DNA of 64,000 bases, from positions 1,488,001 to 1,552,000 of the forward strand of contig NZ_JAFBCP010000001.1 in assembly GCF_016907735.1 (NCBI RefSeq), given 5' to 3'. The DNA is from Brevibacterium paucivorans (lineage in GTDB: Bacteria > Actinomycetota > Actinomycetes > Actinomycetales > Brevibacteriaceae). Shown in pieces: positions 28,911 through 39,012 of this stretch. The notes under the pieces are model-generated. The model was not told where the DNA came from. It saw only the letters and a program-made list of their open reading frames with translations, and ran no database searches. A program made the position numbers and the translations under genes. The stretch's first letter is position 1. Each line of letters starts with the position of its first letter.

Positions 28911-31190
28911 TTACCCCAGCACCTCCCGCAGCAACCGTAGCGACGCGTCCTTATCAAGAGGCTCGTTGCCGTTGCCACACTTGGGGCTCTGCACACAGGA
29001 TGGACAGCCAGCAACGCACTCGCAGGCGTCAATCGCATCCAGCGTGGCCCGTTGCCATTGCTCAAAAACCTCAAAGCCACGCTCGGCAAACCCAGCACCG
29101 CCGGACTGGCCGTCATACACAAACACTGTCGCCTGCCCGGTGTCGGCGTGCCGGGCGGTAGAAACCCCGCCAATGTCCCACCGGTCACACCCCGCAAACA
29201 ACGGCAACAGCCCAATCGACGCATGCTCAGCCGCGTGCACGGCGCCGGGCACGTCACCGGCAACCACCTCGGCGTCCTCCACCACCGAATCCGGCGCCGT
29301 CCACCACACCGCATGCGTGCGCAACGTCTGCGCCGGCAAATCCAACGGCCGCTCACCCAACACCACGCCCGTGCCGTTCTGCCGCATGATGTACCCCGTC
29401 ACCTGGGTCGTCACCTCAACAGCCCCACGAAACACCCGGCACCCACTGGGCAACCCGCGCGACCCCTCGGTGCCCACCACACGAATCTCCGTCACCGACC
29501 TCGCCTGTGTCGTGTAATCCACCGTCGCGGGCGCCACCAACGCCACCCGCTCGGCCAAATCCAACTCCAACACCGAAAACGTCTCACCCTGATGCACATA
29601 CACCGCACCCGGGAAACTCTGCCGGGGCGCAGCCGCATCATCCACCGTGCCCAACAACATGCCCGTCGCCTGATCCACCAGCCGCACCTGCTCGCCACCA
29701 GACCCGCGAATATCCGTCAACGCCGCCGCCGACTCCGCCTTTGCCCAAAACCACCCCGTGGGGCGCGCACGCAAATACTTCGCCTCGGCCATCTCGCGCG
29801 CCACCTCAACGGCCCGCTCGCCAAACCACAACCGGCAGTCATCCTCCGTCAACGGCTCCTCAGCAGCCGCCGCCAACAAATGCCCCGCCATTACATACGG
29901 GTTCTCCGGGTGAATCACGCCGGCCTCAACCGGGGCGTCAAACACATGCTCCGGGTTATGCACCACAAACGTGTCCAACGGGTCGTCCCGGGCGATCAAC
30001 ACCGCCAACCACTCGTGCCCGGCCCGGCCCGCACGCCCGGCCTGCTGCCACAACGACGCCAACGTGCCCGGCCAGCCTGCGATCACCACCACGTCCAAAC
30101 CGCTGATGTCGATCCCTAACTCCAGCGCGCTCGTCGAGGCCACCGTCCGCAACTTGCCCCCGCGCAAGCCCATCTCCAAGGCCCGGCGCTCCTCCGGCAA
30201 GTACCCGCCCCGGTACGCCGCGACCGAGGTGGTCAACTCCGGCGCTATCTGCCCCACCTGGTTACGTACCGAGTCCGCTAACGCCTCGGCTCCCGCGCGC
30301 GACGCAATGAACGCAATCGACCGAACCCCTGCGCACGTCGTATCCACCAGCATGCTCGTGGCCTCACTGATCGTCGACCGGCGCTGCGCCTCCTCACCAG
30401 CCACCAACGGCGGCTCCCACAAAAGAAACGTGCCAGCAGCCTTAGGCGACGTATCCTCCGTCACCGCATACGCCTCCCGGCCCGTAAACCGGCCAAACGC
30501 TCCCGCCGGGTCAGCCATCGTCGCAGACGCCCCCACAACTACAGGCCGCGCCCCGTACAACGCCGCCACCCGCAACAACCGGCGCAACACCAACGCCACA
30601 TGCGACCCGAACACGCCTCGGTACCTGTGCGCCTCGTCAACAACCACAAACCGCAAATTCTTAAACCACCGGCGAAACCGCTCATGACCAGGCAAAATGC
30701 TGCGGTGCAACATATCGGGGTTGGTGAAAATGATGTTGCCGTGCTGCCGGGCCCACTGCCGGTCCGCCTCCGAGGTGTCGCCATCGAAACTGCCCGCCCG
30801 CACCCCCTGCAACGGCAGCGCCACGAGCTTCGACAACTGATCGTGCCCCAACGCCTTCGTAGGGGAAATATATAGAGTCGTCGCCACCTTGGTAGGCAAT
30901 GCACCCCGACACTCAAACGCCGCCTGCGTCACCGGCAACCAAAACCCCAGACTCTTCCCACTGGCCGTGCCCGTAGCGATGACAACATCATCGTTCTCCC
31001 ACACCCGCTGCGCTGCCTCCACTTGGTGCCGCCACGGACGCTCGATGCCTGTGACCTGCCACGCGTGAACGACCTCGGGACTCACCCACTCCGGCCAATC
31101 CGCAAACTGCGCCTCCCGGGCAGGAAAACTGCGCGCATGCGTCACGCGGTCAGCCCGCTCGCCAAACGCAGTCACCAGATCAATCAGCAC
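28911..31190 (-). CDS. DEAH-box helicase of the Tad/secretion neighbourhood
   Basis: This superfamily 2 helicase has 759 residues. Walker A reads ATGTASGKS, motif II is VVVDEAHRYRG, and the helicase C part contains ALELGIDISGLDVVV and WQQAGRAGR. The C-terminal DUF1998-like domain ends in a four-cysteine cluster CECVAGCPSCVQSPKC, probably a metal site. It matches the helicase always found beside ssd-tadA in actinobacteria (M. tuberculosis Rv3649 type), here on the opposite strand to the Tad genes. MrfA-like helicases of this architecture act in DNA repair. The GTG/ATG start near 31190 is 67 nt from the divergent methyltransferase. Confidence 0.92.
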   Translation of the reverse strand: MLIDLVTAFGERADRVTHARSFPAREAQFADWPEWVSPEVVHAWQVTGIERPWRHQVEAAQRVWENDDVVIATGTASGKSLGFWLPVTQAAFECRGALPTKVATTLYISPTKALGHDQLSKLVALPLQGVRAGSFDGDTSEADRQWARQHGNIIFTNPDMLHRSILPGHERFRRWFKNLRFVVVDEAHRYRGVFGSHVALVLRRLLRVAALYGARPVVVGASATMADPAGAFGRFTGREAYAVTEDTSPKAAGTFLLWEPPLVAGEEAQRRSTISEATSMLVDTTCAGVRSIAFIASRAGAEALADSVRNQVGQIAPELTTSVAAYRGGYLPEERRALEMGLRGGKLRTVASTSALELGIDISGLDVVVIAGWPGTLASLWQQAGRAGRAGHEWLAVLIARDDPLDTFVVHNPEHVFDAPVEAGVIHPENPYVMAGHLLAAAAEEPLTEDDCRLWFGERAVEVAREMAEAKYLRARPTGWFWAKAESAAALTDIRGSGGEQVRLVDQATGMLLGTVDDAAAPRQSFPGAVYVHQGETFSVLELDLAERVALVAPATVDYTTQARSVTEIRVVGTEGSRGLPSGCRVFRGAVEVTTQVTGYIMRQNGTGVVLGERPLDLPAQTLRTHAVWWTAPDSVVEDAEVVAGDVPGAVHAAEHASIGLLPLFAGCDRWDIGGVSTARHADTGQATVFVYDGQSGGAGFAERGFEVFEQWQRATLDAIDACECVAGCPSCVQSPKCGNGNEPLDKDASLRLLREVLG

Positions 31191-31257
31191 ACCCCAACCT
31201 TAGCTGTCACGCCAAACACAGCTCCGTAGCCCGCACCCCAAACCGCCCCGTAGAGTA

Positions 31258-32847
31258 GTGCCCGTGCTCACGATTGATCAGACCACCGGCAACACCCTGC
31301 GCCACGCCCTGAACCACCACCGGTTCACCCCCACCGGCCTGCGCGAACTGTGGGGCGCAGACATCGACGACGCCCTCACCCGCAACAACGCCGCCCCCGC
31401 CCGCTGGTTCCTGACCGGTCGTACGGACCCGCTTTCGGTGCTGGCGAACCTTTTCGTGTGCGCGACCACCATGGACGCCGAGGTCGTCCGCACCTCCCTT
31501 GGCGCCCACCTTTTCGACTCGGCAGCCGCAACCGGCGCTCTTCTCGAACGCGACGGCACAGTACACGCCCCCTTCGCCCTCCGCGCCATCGAAGTGCCAC
31601 CGGGGCTAAGCGACCAAGCAAACGAACCCACCCCTGACAGCGCATCAGACCACATCTGGCTCTTCTCCGACCACGGAACCCTCACCCGCGACGAACCCGT
31701 CGCCGGTGACTTCGTGTTAGGCGTGGGCGGTGCCGGGCGCACCCTCCTCAACATCACCCCACGCACCCCCGCGCGCACCGCGCTTGACCTGGGTGCCGGG
31801 TGCGGCATTCAAGCCATCGCGCTAGCCCGCCACTGCGACCACGTCATCGCCACCGATATCTCGCCCCGCGCGCTCGCCTTCACCCGCGCCAACGCCACGC
31901 TCAACGGCGCCCACAACATCGAAACCCGCCAAGGCTCCCTCTTCGAACCCACCCCAGAACAATTCGACCTCATCGTCTCCAACCCACCCTTCGTCATCAC
32001 TCCACAAGGCCATACCACCACACTGGAATACCGCGACGGCGGCCACACCGGCGACCAACTGATGCGCACGCTGCTAGCCCAGCTGCCGGACCATCTCACC
32101 ACCTCGGGCGTGGCATGCCTGCTGGGCAACTGGGAAATCACGCACGCCACCAACGAAGACCCCGCAAACCCCACAGACCCCACCGAAGCCCCCACCCACT
32201 GGGTCCCCAACACCGTCGACATCAGCGTCATCGAACGCGAACAACTCACCCCCGCCCACTACGCTGAAACGTGGATTCGCGACGGGGGAGTGGTGCCCGG
32301 CAGCTCCCGCTGGAACGCGGACACGGACGCGTGGCTTGACGACTTCGCCTCCCGAGGTGTCACCCGGATCGCGTTCGGGTGGATCCAGGTGCGGGCCCGG
32401 GCTGCGGAAGCCGAAGGTGCAACAGGTGCCCCCATCCGCCACTTCGAATTCCGCCCCGGCCCGCTGGGCGCCAACCCCGGAGGAATCGCACAGTTCCTCG
32501 ACGTGCGCTTCGACCTCATCCAGTGGCTCAACCAGGCAGACGACAACGAACTGCTCGACACCGCGTTCATCCGCAACGAAGGCGTTGTCGAACACCGCCA
32601 CTTCACCCCCGGCGACGAATCCCCCACCACCATCACCATCGAAGTCGGAACCGGGTTCGCCCGCGAAATGACCGTGGACACCGCGTTCGCCGGTTGCATC
32701 GGAGTCGCAGACGGCAGCCTCACCCTCCGGGCAGTGGCCCACGCCCTCGCCCAGTTGCTTGACGTGGAGCCTGATATGCTCGCGTCGCAACTCGTAGCGC
32801 AGGTTCGTGAAGCGGTTGTCAGTGGTATCTTGTACCCCAACTCATAA
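31258..32847 (+). CDS. Class I SAM-dependent methyltransferase (PrmC/HemK-like core) with extra flanking domains
   Basis: The 529-residue protein has a central Rossmann methyltransferase domain: motif I LDLGAGCGIQAIALARH, then VIATDISPRAL, and the catalytic NPPF in DLIVSNPPFVI. NPPY/F enzymes methylate amide or exocyclic nitrogens, such as glutamine in release factors or bases in RNA/DNA. An N-terminal helical domain of about 170 residues and a C-terminal domain of about 200 residues flank it, as is usual for this actinobacterial group upstream of topA. The start is GTG 31258 or 31264. The true substrate is unknown. Confidence 0.85.
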   Translation: MPVLTIDQTTGNTLRHALNHHRFTPTGLRELWGADIDDALTRNNAAPARWFLTGRTDPLSVLANLFVCATTMDAEVVRTSLGAHLFDSAAATGALLERDGTVHAPFALRAIEVPPGLSDQANEPTPDSASDHIWLFSDHGTLTRDEPVAGDFVLGVGGAGRTLLNITPRTPARTALDLGAGCGIQAIALARHCDHVIATDISPRALAFTRANATLNGAHNIETRQGSLFEPTPEQFDLIVSNPPFVITPQGHTTTLEYRDGGHTGDQLMRTLLAQLPDHLTTSGVACLLGNWEITHATNEDPANPTDPTEAPTHWVPNTVDISVIEREQLTPAHYAETWIRDGGVVPGSSRWNADTDAWLDDFASRGVTRIAFGWIQVRARAAEAEGATGAPIRHFEFRPGPLGANPGGIAQFLDVRFDLIQWLNQADDNELLDTAFIRNEGVVEHRHFTPGDESPTTITIEVGTGFAREMTVDTAFAGCIGVADGSLTLRAVAHALAQLLDVEPDMLASQLVAQVREAVVSGILYPNS

Positions 32848-32913
32848 AACCGCGCACATCACTAGTGCTACATTCAAGTGGACGCGTACACACTTGCGTG
32901 AGAAAGGACTCTC

Positions 32914-35730
32914 GTGCCAACCACTCAGCCACGTCGCCTCGTTATTGTGGAGTCACCCACAAAGGCCCGCACAATCGTTGGATACCTGGGCGACGGCTAC
33001 GATGTGGAAGCGTCCGTAGGCCACATCCGTGACCTGCCCCAACCTTCAGAACTCCCGGCCGACATGAAAAAAGGCCCCTACGGCAAGTTCGCCGTCGACG
33101 TGGACAACGGCTTCGACCCCTACTACCGGGTGGACCCCGGCAAGAAGAAAAAGGTCACCGAACTCAAGAAACTCCTCAAGGACGCCGACGAACTCTACCT
33201 CGCAACCGATGAGGACCGCGAAGGTGAAGCCATCGCATGGCACCTCATCGAAGTGCTCAAACCAAAGATCCCCGTCAAGCGCATGGTCTTCCACGAAATC
33301 ACACCGGAAGCCATCAACCGCGCACTAGAAAACACGCGCGAACTCGACATCAACCTCGTCGACGCCCAAGAAACCCGCCGCATCCTCGACCGTCTATACG
33401 GCTACGAAGTATCGCCGGTTCTGTGGCGCAAGGTCCGCGCCGGGCTGTCCGCCGGTCGCGTCCAGTCCGTTGCCACCCGCCTGGTCGTTGAGCGTGAACG
33501 TGAACGCATGAAGTTCATCCCCGCCGACTACTGGGACCTCGACCTGGCACTATCCCTGCCCGACGCCGCCGACGGTGAAGAATTCGCCGCCAAACTCACC
33601 ACCTACCTGGGCCAAAAGGTCGCCGCTGGGCGCGACTTCGACGACGCCGGTCAGCTGAAAAAGGCCAGCTCACAGGTGGTCGTGCTGGGCAAGGACGACG
33701 CCACCAAACTCGCCACCGTGCTCAACGCCGGCGCGCCTCTGAGTGTTTCCGGGCTCGAAACCAAACCGTACTCACGCCGGCCCGCCGCCCCGTTCACCAC
33801 CTCAACCCTGCAACAGGAAGCCGGCCGTAAACTCCGCATGAGTTCCCGCCAGGCCATGCGCGTTGCCCAGTCGCTGTATGAAAACGGGTACATCACATAT
33901 ATGCGTACGGACTCCTCGGCCCTGTCCGCCGAGGCCGTCGCCGCGGCCCGCAAGCAAGTCACCGAACTCTACGGGCCCGAATACGTCCCCGGCTCCCCAC
34001 GGATGTACGCCAAGAAACAGAAGGGCGCGCAGGAAGCGCACGAAGCGATCCGTCCCGCAGGTGACTCGTTCCGCACGCCCGCCCAGGTGCAGGGCAAACT
34101 GTCCAGCGACGAGTTCAAGCTCTACGACCTGATCTGGAAGCGCACGGTCGCCTCCCAGATGGCCGACGCAAAAGGCTCCACCGCCACCATGAAAATCACC
34201 GCCGACCTCAGCACTCACCTCGGGGACGGGGCAACGGCGGGCATGACCGCCTCGGGAACGGTCATCACCTTCCGCGGATTCCTCGCAGCCTACGAAGAAG
34301 GCCGCGACGCAACCCGCTACGACTCCGGTGACGCCGGTTCACGCCTCCCACAAGTCACGGAAGGCCAAGAACTCGCCGTCCACTCCGCAGAAGCCGCGGG
34401 GCACACAACCGCGCCACCACCTCGGTACACGGAAGCCAGCCTGGTCAAACGGCTCGAAGAACTGGGGATCGGGCGCCCGTCCACCTACGCCGCCATCATC
34501 TCCACGATCCAAGACCGCGGATACGTGCGCCCGCGCGGAAACGCTCTGGTGCCCAGCTGGCTCGCGTTCTCCGTGGTCAGGCTGCTTGAAGAACACTTCG
34601 GCGGGCTGGTGGACTACCAGTTCACCGCCGACCTGGAAACGGAACTTGACCACATCGCCGCAGGTGAACTCGACCGCACGCAGTGGCTCTCCGACTTCTA
34701 CTTTGGAACCGGTGCCGCCGGCGCTACGGTCACTGACGGCCCTGGCGGTGACCAGCCCGCTGGCGACCACCCGGGACTCAAACCAACCGTGGACGACCTC
34801 GGTGACATTGACGCCCGCGAAGTCAACACAGTACAGATCGCTGACGACGTGACCCTGCGCGTGGGACGGTACGGACCATACCTGGAAGTCCCCAGCGACG
34901 ACCCAGAAAAACCCAAGCGCGTTTCCGTGCCAGACGACCTGGCTCCGGACGAACTCACGGCCGAAAAAGCCCGCGAACTCATCGAAACCCAGGGCGACGG
35001 CGACCGCGAACTTGGCGTGGACCCGGAAACCGGGCACACGATCGTTGCTAAGAACGGGCGCTTTGGCCCCTACGTCACCGAGGTGCTACCAGAATCAGAC
35101 ACCCCCGCCAAACGCGGCACCAAGAAGCCAAAGCCACGCACCGCCTCGCTGTTTAAGTCCATGGACCTGCAGACCGTGGGGCTCGAAGAAGCACTGAAAC
35201 TTCTGAGCCTGCCCCGGGTTGTTGGCCAGGACCAAGAAGGCGTGGACATCACCGCGCAAAACGGACGCTACGGGCCGTACCTGAAGAAGGGAACCGACTC
35301 GCGATCGTTGGAATCCGAAGAGCAGATTTTCAGCATCACAGTCGAAGAAGCACTGGCGATCTACGCGCAACCCAAGACGCGCGGCGGGCGCAAAGCGGCG
35401 ACTCCGCTCAAGGAATTCGGCGAAGACCCCGAAACCAAGAAGCCCGTCGTTGTCAAAGACGGTCGCTTTGGCCCCTACGTCACCGACGGCACCACCAACG
35501 CGACCCTGCGTAAAGACGACTCGGTAGAGACCATCACCGCAGAACGCGCATTCCAGCTCCTAGCCGAAAAACGCGCCAAGGGGCCCGCCAAGAAGCGCAC
35601 CACCGCGAAGAAGACGACTGCAAAGAAGAGCACAGCGAAGAAGACCACCGCGGCCAAGAAGTCCACTACCCGCAAGACCACAGCGACTAAGACCACTGCC
35701 AAGAAAACAGCAACCACCAAGAAGAGCTAA
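32914..35730 (+). CDS. topA: DNA topoisomerase I
   Basis: This type IA topoisomerase relaxes negative supercoils. The TOPRIM domain contains VESPTKARTI and DEDREGEA. The active-site tyrosine is in YITYMRTDSSALS. The C-terminal part has repeated actinobacterial Topo_C modules (NGRFGPYVTE, NGRYGPYLKK, DGRFGPYVTD) instead of zinc fingers. The last about 50 residues are an AK-type tail (KKTTAKKSTAKK) that binds DNA. Translation starts at GTG 32914 with GAAAGGA upstream. The 938-residue length is typical. Confidence 0.97.
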   Translation: MPTTQPRRLVIVESPTKARTIVGYLGDGYDVEASVGHIRDLPQPSELPADMKKGPYGKFAVDVDNGFDPYYRVDPGKKKKVTELKKLLKDADELYLATDEDREGEAIAWHLIEVLKPKIPVKRMVFHEITPEAINRALENTRELDINLVDAQETRRILDRLYGYEVSPVLWRKVRAGLSAGRVQSVATRLVVERERERMKFIPADYWDLDLALSLPDAADGEEFAAKLTTYLGQKVAAGRDFDDAGQLKKASSQVVVLGKDDATKLATVLNAGAPLSVSGLETKPYSRRPAAPFTTSTLQQEAGRKLRMSSRQAMRVAQSLYENGYITYMRTDSSALSAEAVAAARKQVTELYGPEYVPGSPRMYAKKQKGAQEAHEAIRPAGDSFRTPAQVQGKLSSDEFKLYDLIWKRTVASQMADAKGSTATMKITADLSTHLGDGATAGMTASGTVITFRGFLAAYEEGRDATRYDSGDAGSRLPQVTEGQELAVHSAEAAGHTTAPPPRYTEASLVKRLEELGIGRPSTYAAIISTIQDRGYVRPRGNALVPSWLAFSVVRLLEEHFGGLVDYQFTADLETELDHIAAGELDRTQWLSDFYFGTGAAGATVTDGPGGDQPAGDHPGLKPTVDDLGDIDAREVNTVQIADDVTLRVGRYGPYLEVPSDDPEKPKRVSVPDDLAPDELTAEKARELIETQGDGDRELGVDPETGHTIVAKNGRFGPYVTEVLPESDTPAKRGTKKPKPRTASLFKSMDLQTVGLEEALKLLSLPRVVGQDQEGVDITAQNGRYGPYLKKGTDSRSLESEEQIFSITVEEALAIYAQPKTRGGRKAATPLKEFGEDPETKKPVVVKDGRFGPYVTDGTTNATLRKDDSVETITAERAFQLLAEKRAKGPAKKRTTAKKTTAKKSTAKKTTAAKKSTTRKTTATKTTAKKTATTKKS

Positions 35731-36480
35731 TCACTCCACCCGGTGCCTCTCGTCATATGCGCGGGAGGCCTGGGTGACATCGCTGGTGAGCGCAGTTTCG
35801 CGAATATCCCACTCCGTGGCGTAGGCGGCCAGGAACGCGTCTTTGACGTCCTCAACCGTGATGCCCGGGTGGAGCTCACTCAACGCACCACCGGTCTGCG
35901 GGTCCCAGTCCACGCCCAGGGCGGCTTCGACATCGGTCAGACACGCGCGGATGGGCTGCGGGTCCGTCACAATCACCGAGGACGAAAACAGCCACCCCTT
36001 GTTGGTCACCCGTTGCGCTGTACCAATGATCTTGATGCGCCCGGCCGCGTTGACCGAAAACTCGCCCGGGCAGTACTCACCCGGAATCTCGCCAATGCGC
36101 GCATCCACACCCAGCGTGCGCAACGCTGAGGCGTAGAGATCACCAAACTGTGTGAACCGCTCCTGGGTCTTGCCGTACAGCGTGCTGGCCGGTTCCAAAT
36201 GGTCAAGCACTAAACTCCCGAGGTGGTACGCCGCCGCGCGTCCCCCAAGGGTCCGCAGTGCAGGGGTAAAACCGTGAGCGCGGGCCGCCTGGGTTGCCTG
36301 TGGGAAACCGTCTGCGAACCGGTCCCGGGCACCAAACGCCACCGTGGGTTGGGGTTGGTAGATCCTCAGGGTAGGTCCGCGGGTTCCGTTTCGGATGTCG
36401 TCAAGAAGGGCCCGGGCAACGCCGAGGTCGCGAATAGCTCCCGCGCTGGTGTCCGCTATGTAATCCAAGTTCTGTGACAT
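35731..36480 (-). CDS. Lipoate-protein ligase A / octanoyltransferase-family protein
   Basis: This 249-residue BPL/LplA-type protein has the RTLGGRAAAYH motif of the lipoyl-binding pocket, a conserved cysteine in GEYCPGEFSVN and the lysine in IKIIGTAQRV. These features match the LipM/LplA branch that attaches octanoate or lipoate to carrier proteins. I use ATG 36480; a GTG one codon earlier is also possible. The stop abuts the topA stop with no intervening base, so the two convergent genes share no terminator space. Confidence 0.82.
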   Translation of the reverse strand: MSQNLDYIADTSAGAIRDLGVARALLDDIRNGTRGPTLRIYQPQPTVAFGARDRFADGFPQATQAARAHGFTPALRTLGGRAAAYHLGSLVLDHLEPASTLYGKTQERFTQFGDLYASALRTLGVDARIGEIPGEYCPGEFSVNAAGRIKIIGTAQRVTNKGWLFSSSVIVTDPQPIRACLTDVEAALGVDWDPQTGGALSELHPGITVEDVKDAFLAAYATEWDIRETALTSDVTQASRAYDERHRVE

Positions 36481-36531
36481 CACTGCTTAACCTTACGCGG
36501 TAACGTGGGCTGGGCGAGTAGGCTTAGCCAT

Positions 36532-39012
36532 GTGGATACTCAAACTGTTCTATCTAAGCCACACGCCGGAACTATTGGCCACGCTGCGCTCGAAGTTGGG
36601 GCGTGGCTCGTCGCACTGAGTTCAGCGGCGATTTCGTTCGCAATCGTGGGTATTCACGGGTTCGGCGGGGCCATGGAGATCAGCCGCTACGGCGAACTCA
36701 CCCAGCTCCAACGTGACGGCGGGTTCAACTCCTCATTTGCTGTGCCAGGCCTGCTCGCGTTCTTCGCGCTTTCAGTAGTGGGCGTTCTCATTCCGCCTAA
36801 AAAACTGACGCAACTGAAAGAATCCATCCGCTCTCAGCTACTTACGCTCTTTGCGGCAGCAACTGCGTGTGTATCAGTCGTTGTCGTATTCATCCCCACG
36901 TACTGGCTGACCTTGGTCGTGGCCGCACTGCTGGGCATGTTGGTGGGCGTGCTCGCGGCCCACGCGCCTGAACTTCACACCAAACCGTGGCGCACCGGTG
37001 GTCTGGCTGTTGGTATCTTCCTGCTGGTCACGTACTACTTTGAGCTCGAACACGGTGTCCCAGCCGGCGCCCACGCTCTGCGCTGGCTGTTGTTCGTAGG
37101 TGCGATCCTGCTCATCGCAGCAGCACTCATGGTGCTGGTGTTCCCGCTGTCCTCAAACCGCGACATCGACGACCTTCACACATTCCCGCACACGCTGGCC
37201 ATCAAACGCTCCCGCGGTCACATGTCGATCGCGTTCCCATGGGCCTGCTACGCACTGTTTGCTGTCCTGGGTGCGCTGTTCATTCTTCCTCTGCCTGCCA
37301 CCGTGGACGGTGGTTACGGGCAGGGTGCTGTTGGGTTGATGATCGCAGCCGTGCTCTTGGGATGGGCCGCCGGATACGAATCAGGCCCGACCTTCGCACC
37401 CGGCATGACCCGGCCACGTCTGACAGCGTTCGCGCTGGTCGCTGCCGGTCTGTTCATGATCTTTGCGGGTCTCATCAACGAACTGTCCGGAAAAGCCGTC
37501 GTCATGGCACTCACCGCGTTCAGCGTAGGCGTGGGTGTACGTGCGCAAAAATACGAATTCTCACGACGTGTAGGCCTTGCCGTGGGCATGCTTTTGGCCA
37601 CGCTACTCTGTGGCCTCAACATCACGTTCGACCTCAACTTGTCACCCGTGACCACCTGGGTGCTCTCGGCATCGGGAGTTGCCTTCAGCGCGATCGGACT
37701 TCTGGCCTTTGCAACCGGAATCTTGGCGATCTTCTTGTTCTCACCCATGGGCGTGCGCGGAATGGGTGTTGACCTCATGAACGCGTTCCAAGTGCCCGGC
37801 GACACCTCATCCAACGTCGCACCACAAGCCCTCGCAGTCTCTGAAGACCAAGAAACACGCGTGCTGCCAGGTGCTACCGCCTCGGCGGACGAACCTAAGG
37901 AAACCGGCGCCAACTCACTGGCGGTTCCAGAACCCGTCGCGCCCTCCACTGGGCTGTTCATCGCGATCGAAGGTGGGGACGGGGCCGGCAAAACCACCCA
38001 GATCCGCAACCTAGTCGACCACCTGGAATCCCGCGGATTTGAGCCTGTCATTGCGACCCGCGAACCCGGTGGCACACCTGTGGGGCAGTCGATTCGCAGT
38101 GTGCTGCTCGATGGTGAAGCCGTTTCGCCGAAGTCTGAAGCGCTGCTCTACGCAGCCGACCGCGCGCACCACGTCGCGACCCTCATCAACCAGCACCTGG
38201 ACCAGGGTGGGGCTGTCATTACCGACCGCTACATCGACTCCTCGCTTGCGTACCAAGCCGGAGGTCGTGAGCTGTCTGAGGACGATGTGTTGTCGCTGTC
38301 GCGGTGGGCGACCTCGGGGCTGGTGCCAAACCTGACGCTGGTTCTGGACATTGACCCGCGGGTGGCCGCCGAACGCATGGGTAGCCGTGAGGACGCAAAC
38401 CACCTGGACAAACAGAGCCTGGAATTTAAGGACCGTGTGCGCCAAGGGTTCTTGCGGTTGGCAGAAGCCGAGCCTGAAAGGTACGCGGTGATTCCGGCGG
38501 GACGCTCAGTCAACGAGGTAGCCGAACACATCCAGCGCGTCGTCGACGCCGTGATCGACGGGGGTGAATCCGCAGACGTCGCCGACACGTTTGAACCGAT
38601 CGCCCCCCGCGGCGTGTTCGAAGGTGTTCCAACCGAACGGATGTCACCTGAAGACGCCCAAAAAGCAGTCGACGAAAACCGTTACGCTGAACCTCCACAG
38701 TTCCTCACCGAACCGATCGACGTTGACGGTGCTGAAGACGCTGACAGCGCGGAAGGTACTGGCAGCACTGAAGACACAGAAAATGCTGCCACCACCGTTC
38801 TGCCACAGCGACCCAAACCTGAGGTCGTGCCAAAATCTGCGGGATCAAAGGGATCAACTCGCGCTATGGCAGAGCCGGAAACGCCAGAGACTCCAGAGAA
38901 ACCTAAAAACACGGCAGAGTCCGATGAAACCTACCGCGCCAAGTTGCAGCGACAGTCCATGATCGAACAGCAGGCGCGTCAACGCCTGCGTGATGCGCGC
39001 CGGAATTCATGA
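36532..39012 (+). CDS. tmk: dTMP kinase fused to an N-terminal multi-span membrane domain
   Basis: Thymidylate kinase converts dTMP to dTDP. Residues 1 to about 430 form a membrane domain with roughly ten to twelve hydrophobic segments. After a linker comes a complete kinase: P-loop EGGDGAGKTT, TREPGGTPVG, the DR(Y/H) motif TDRYIDSSLAYQ and a lid region. About 130 Glu/Pro-rich residues follow. Similar fusions occur in Streptomyces. The start is uncertain: GTG 36532 lacks a clear RBS and GTG 36505 is an alternative. The stop overlaps holB (ATGA). Confidence 0.9.
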   Translation: MDTQTVLSKPHAGTIGHAALEVGAWLVALSSAAISFAIVGIHGFGGAMEISRYGELTQLQRDGGFNSSFAVPGLLAFFALSVVGVLIPPKKLTQLKESIRSQLLTLFAAATACVSVVVVFIPTYWLTLVVAALLGMLVGVLAAHAPELHTKPWRTGGLAVGIFLLVTYYFELEHGVPAGAHALRWLLFVGAILLIAAALMVLVFPLSSNRDIDDLHTFPHTLAIKRSRGHMSIAFPWACYALFAVLGALFILPLPATVDGGYGQGAVGLMIAAVLLGWAAGYESGPTFAPGMTRPRLTAFALVAAGLFMIFAGLINELSGKAVVMALTAFSVGVGVRAQKYEFSRRVGLAVGMLLATLLCGLNITFDLNLSPVTTWVLSASGVAFSAIGLLAFATGILAIFLFSPMGVRGMGVDLMNAFQVPGDTSSNVAPQALAVSEDQETRVLPGATASADEPKETGANSLAVPEPVAPSTGLFIAIEGGDGAGKTTQIRNLVDHLESRGFEPVIATREPGGTPVGQSIRSVLLDGEAVSPKSEALLYAADRAHHVATLINQHLDQGGAVITDRYIDSSLAYQAGGRELSEDDVLSLSRWATSGLVPNLTLVLDIDPRVAAERMGSREDANHLDKQSLEFKDRVRQGFLRLAEAEPERYAVIPAGRSVNEVAEHIQRVVDAVIDGGESADVADTFEPIAPRGVFEGVPTERMSPEDAQKAVDENRYAEPPQFLTEPIDVDGAEDADSAEGTGSTEDTENAATTVLPQRPKPEVVPKSAGSKGSTRAMAEPETPETPEKPKNTAESDETYRAKLQRQSMIEQQARQRLRDARRNS

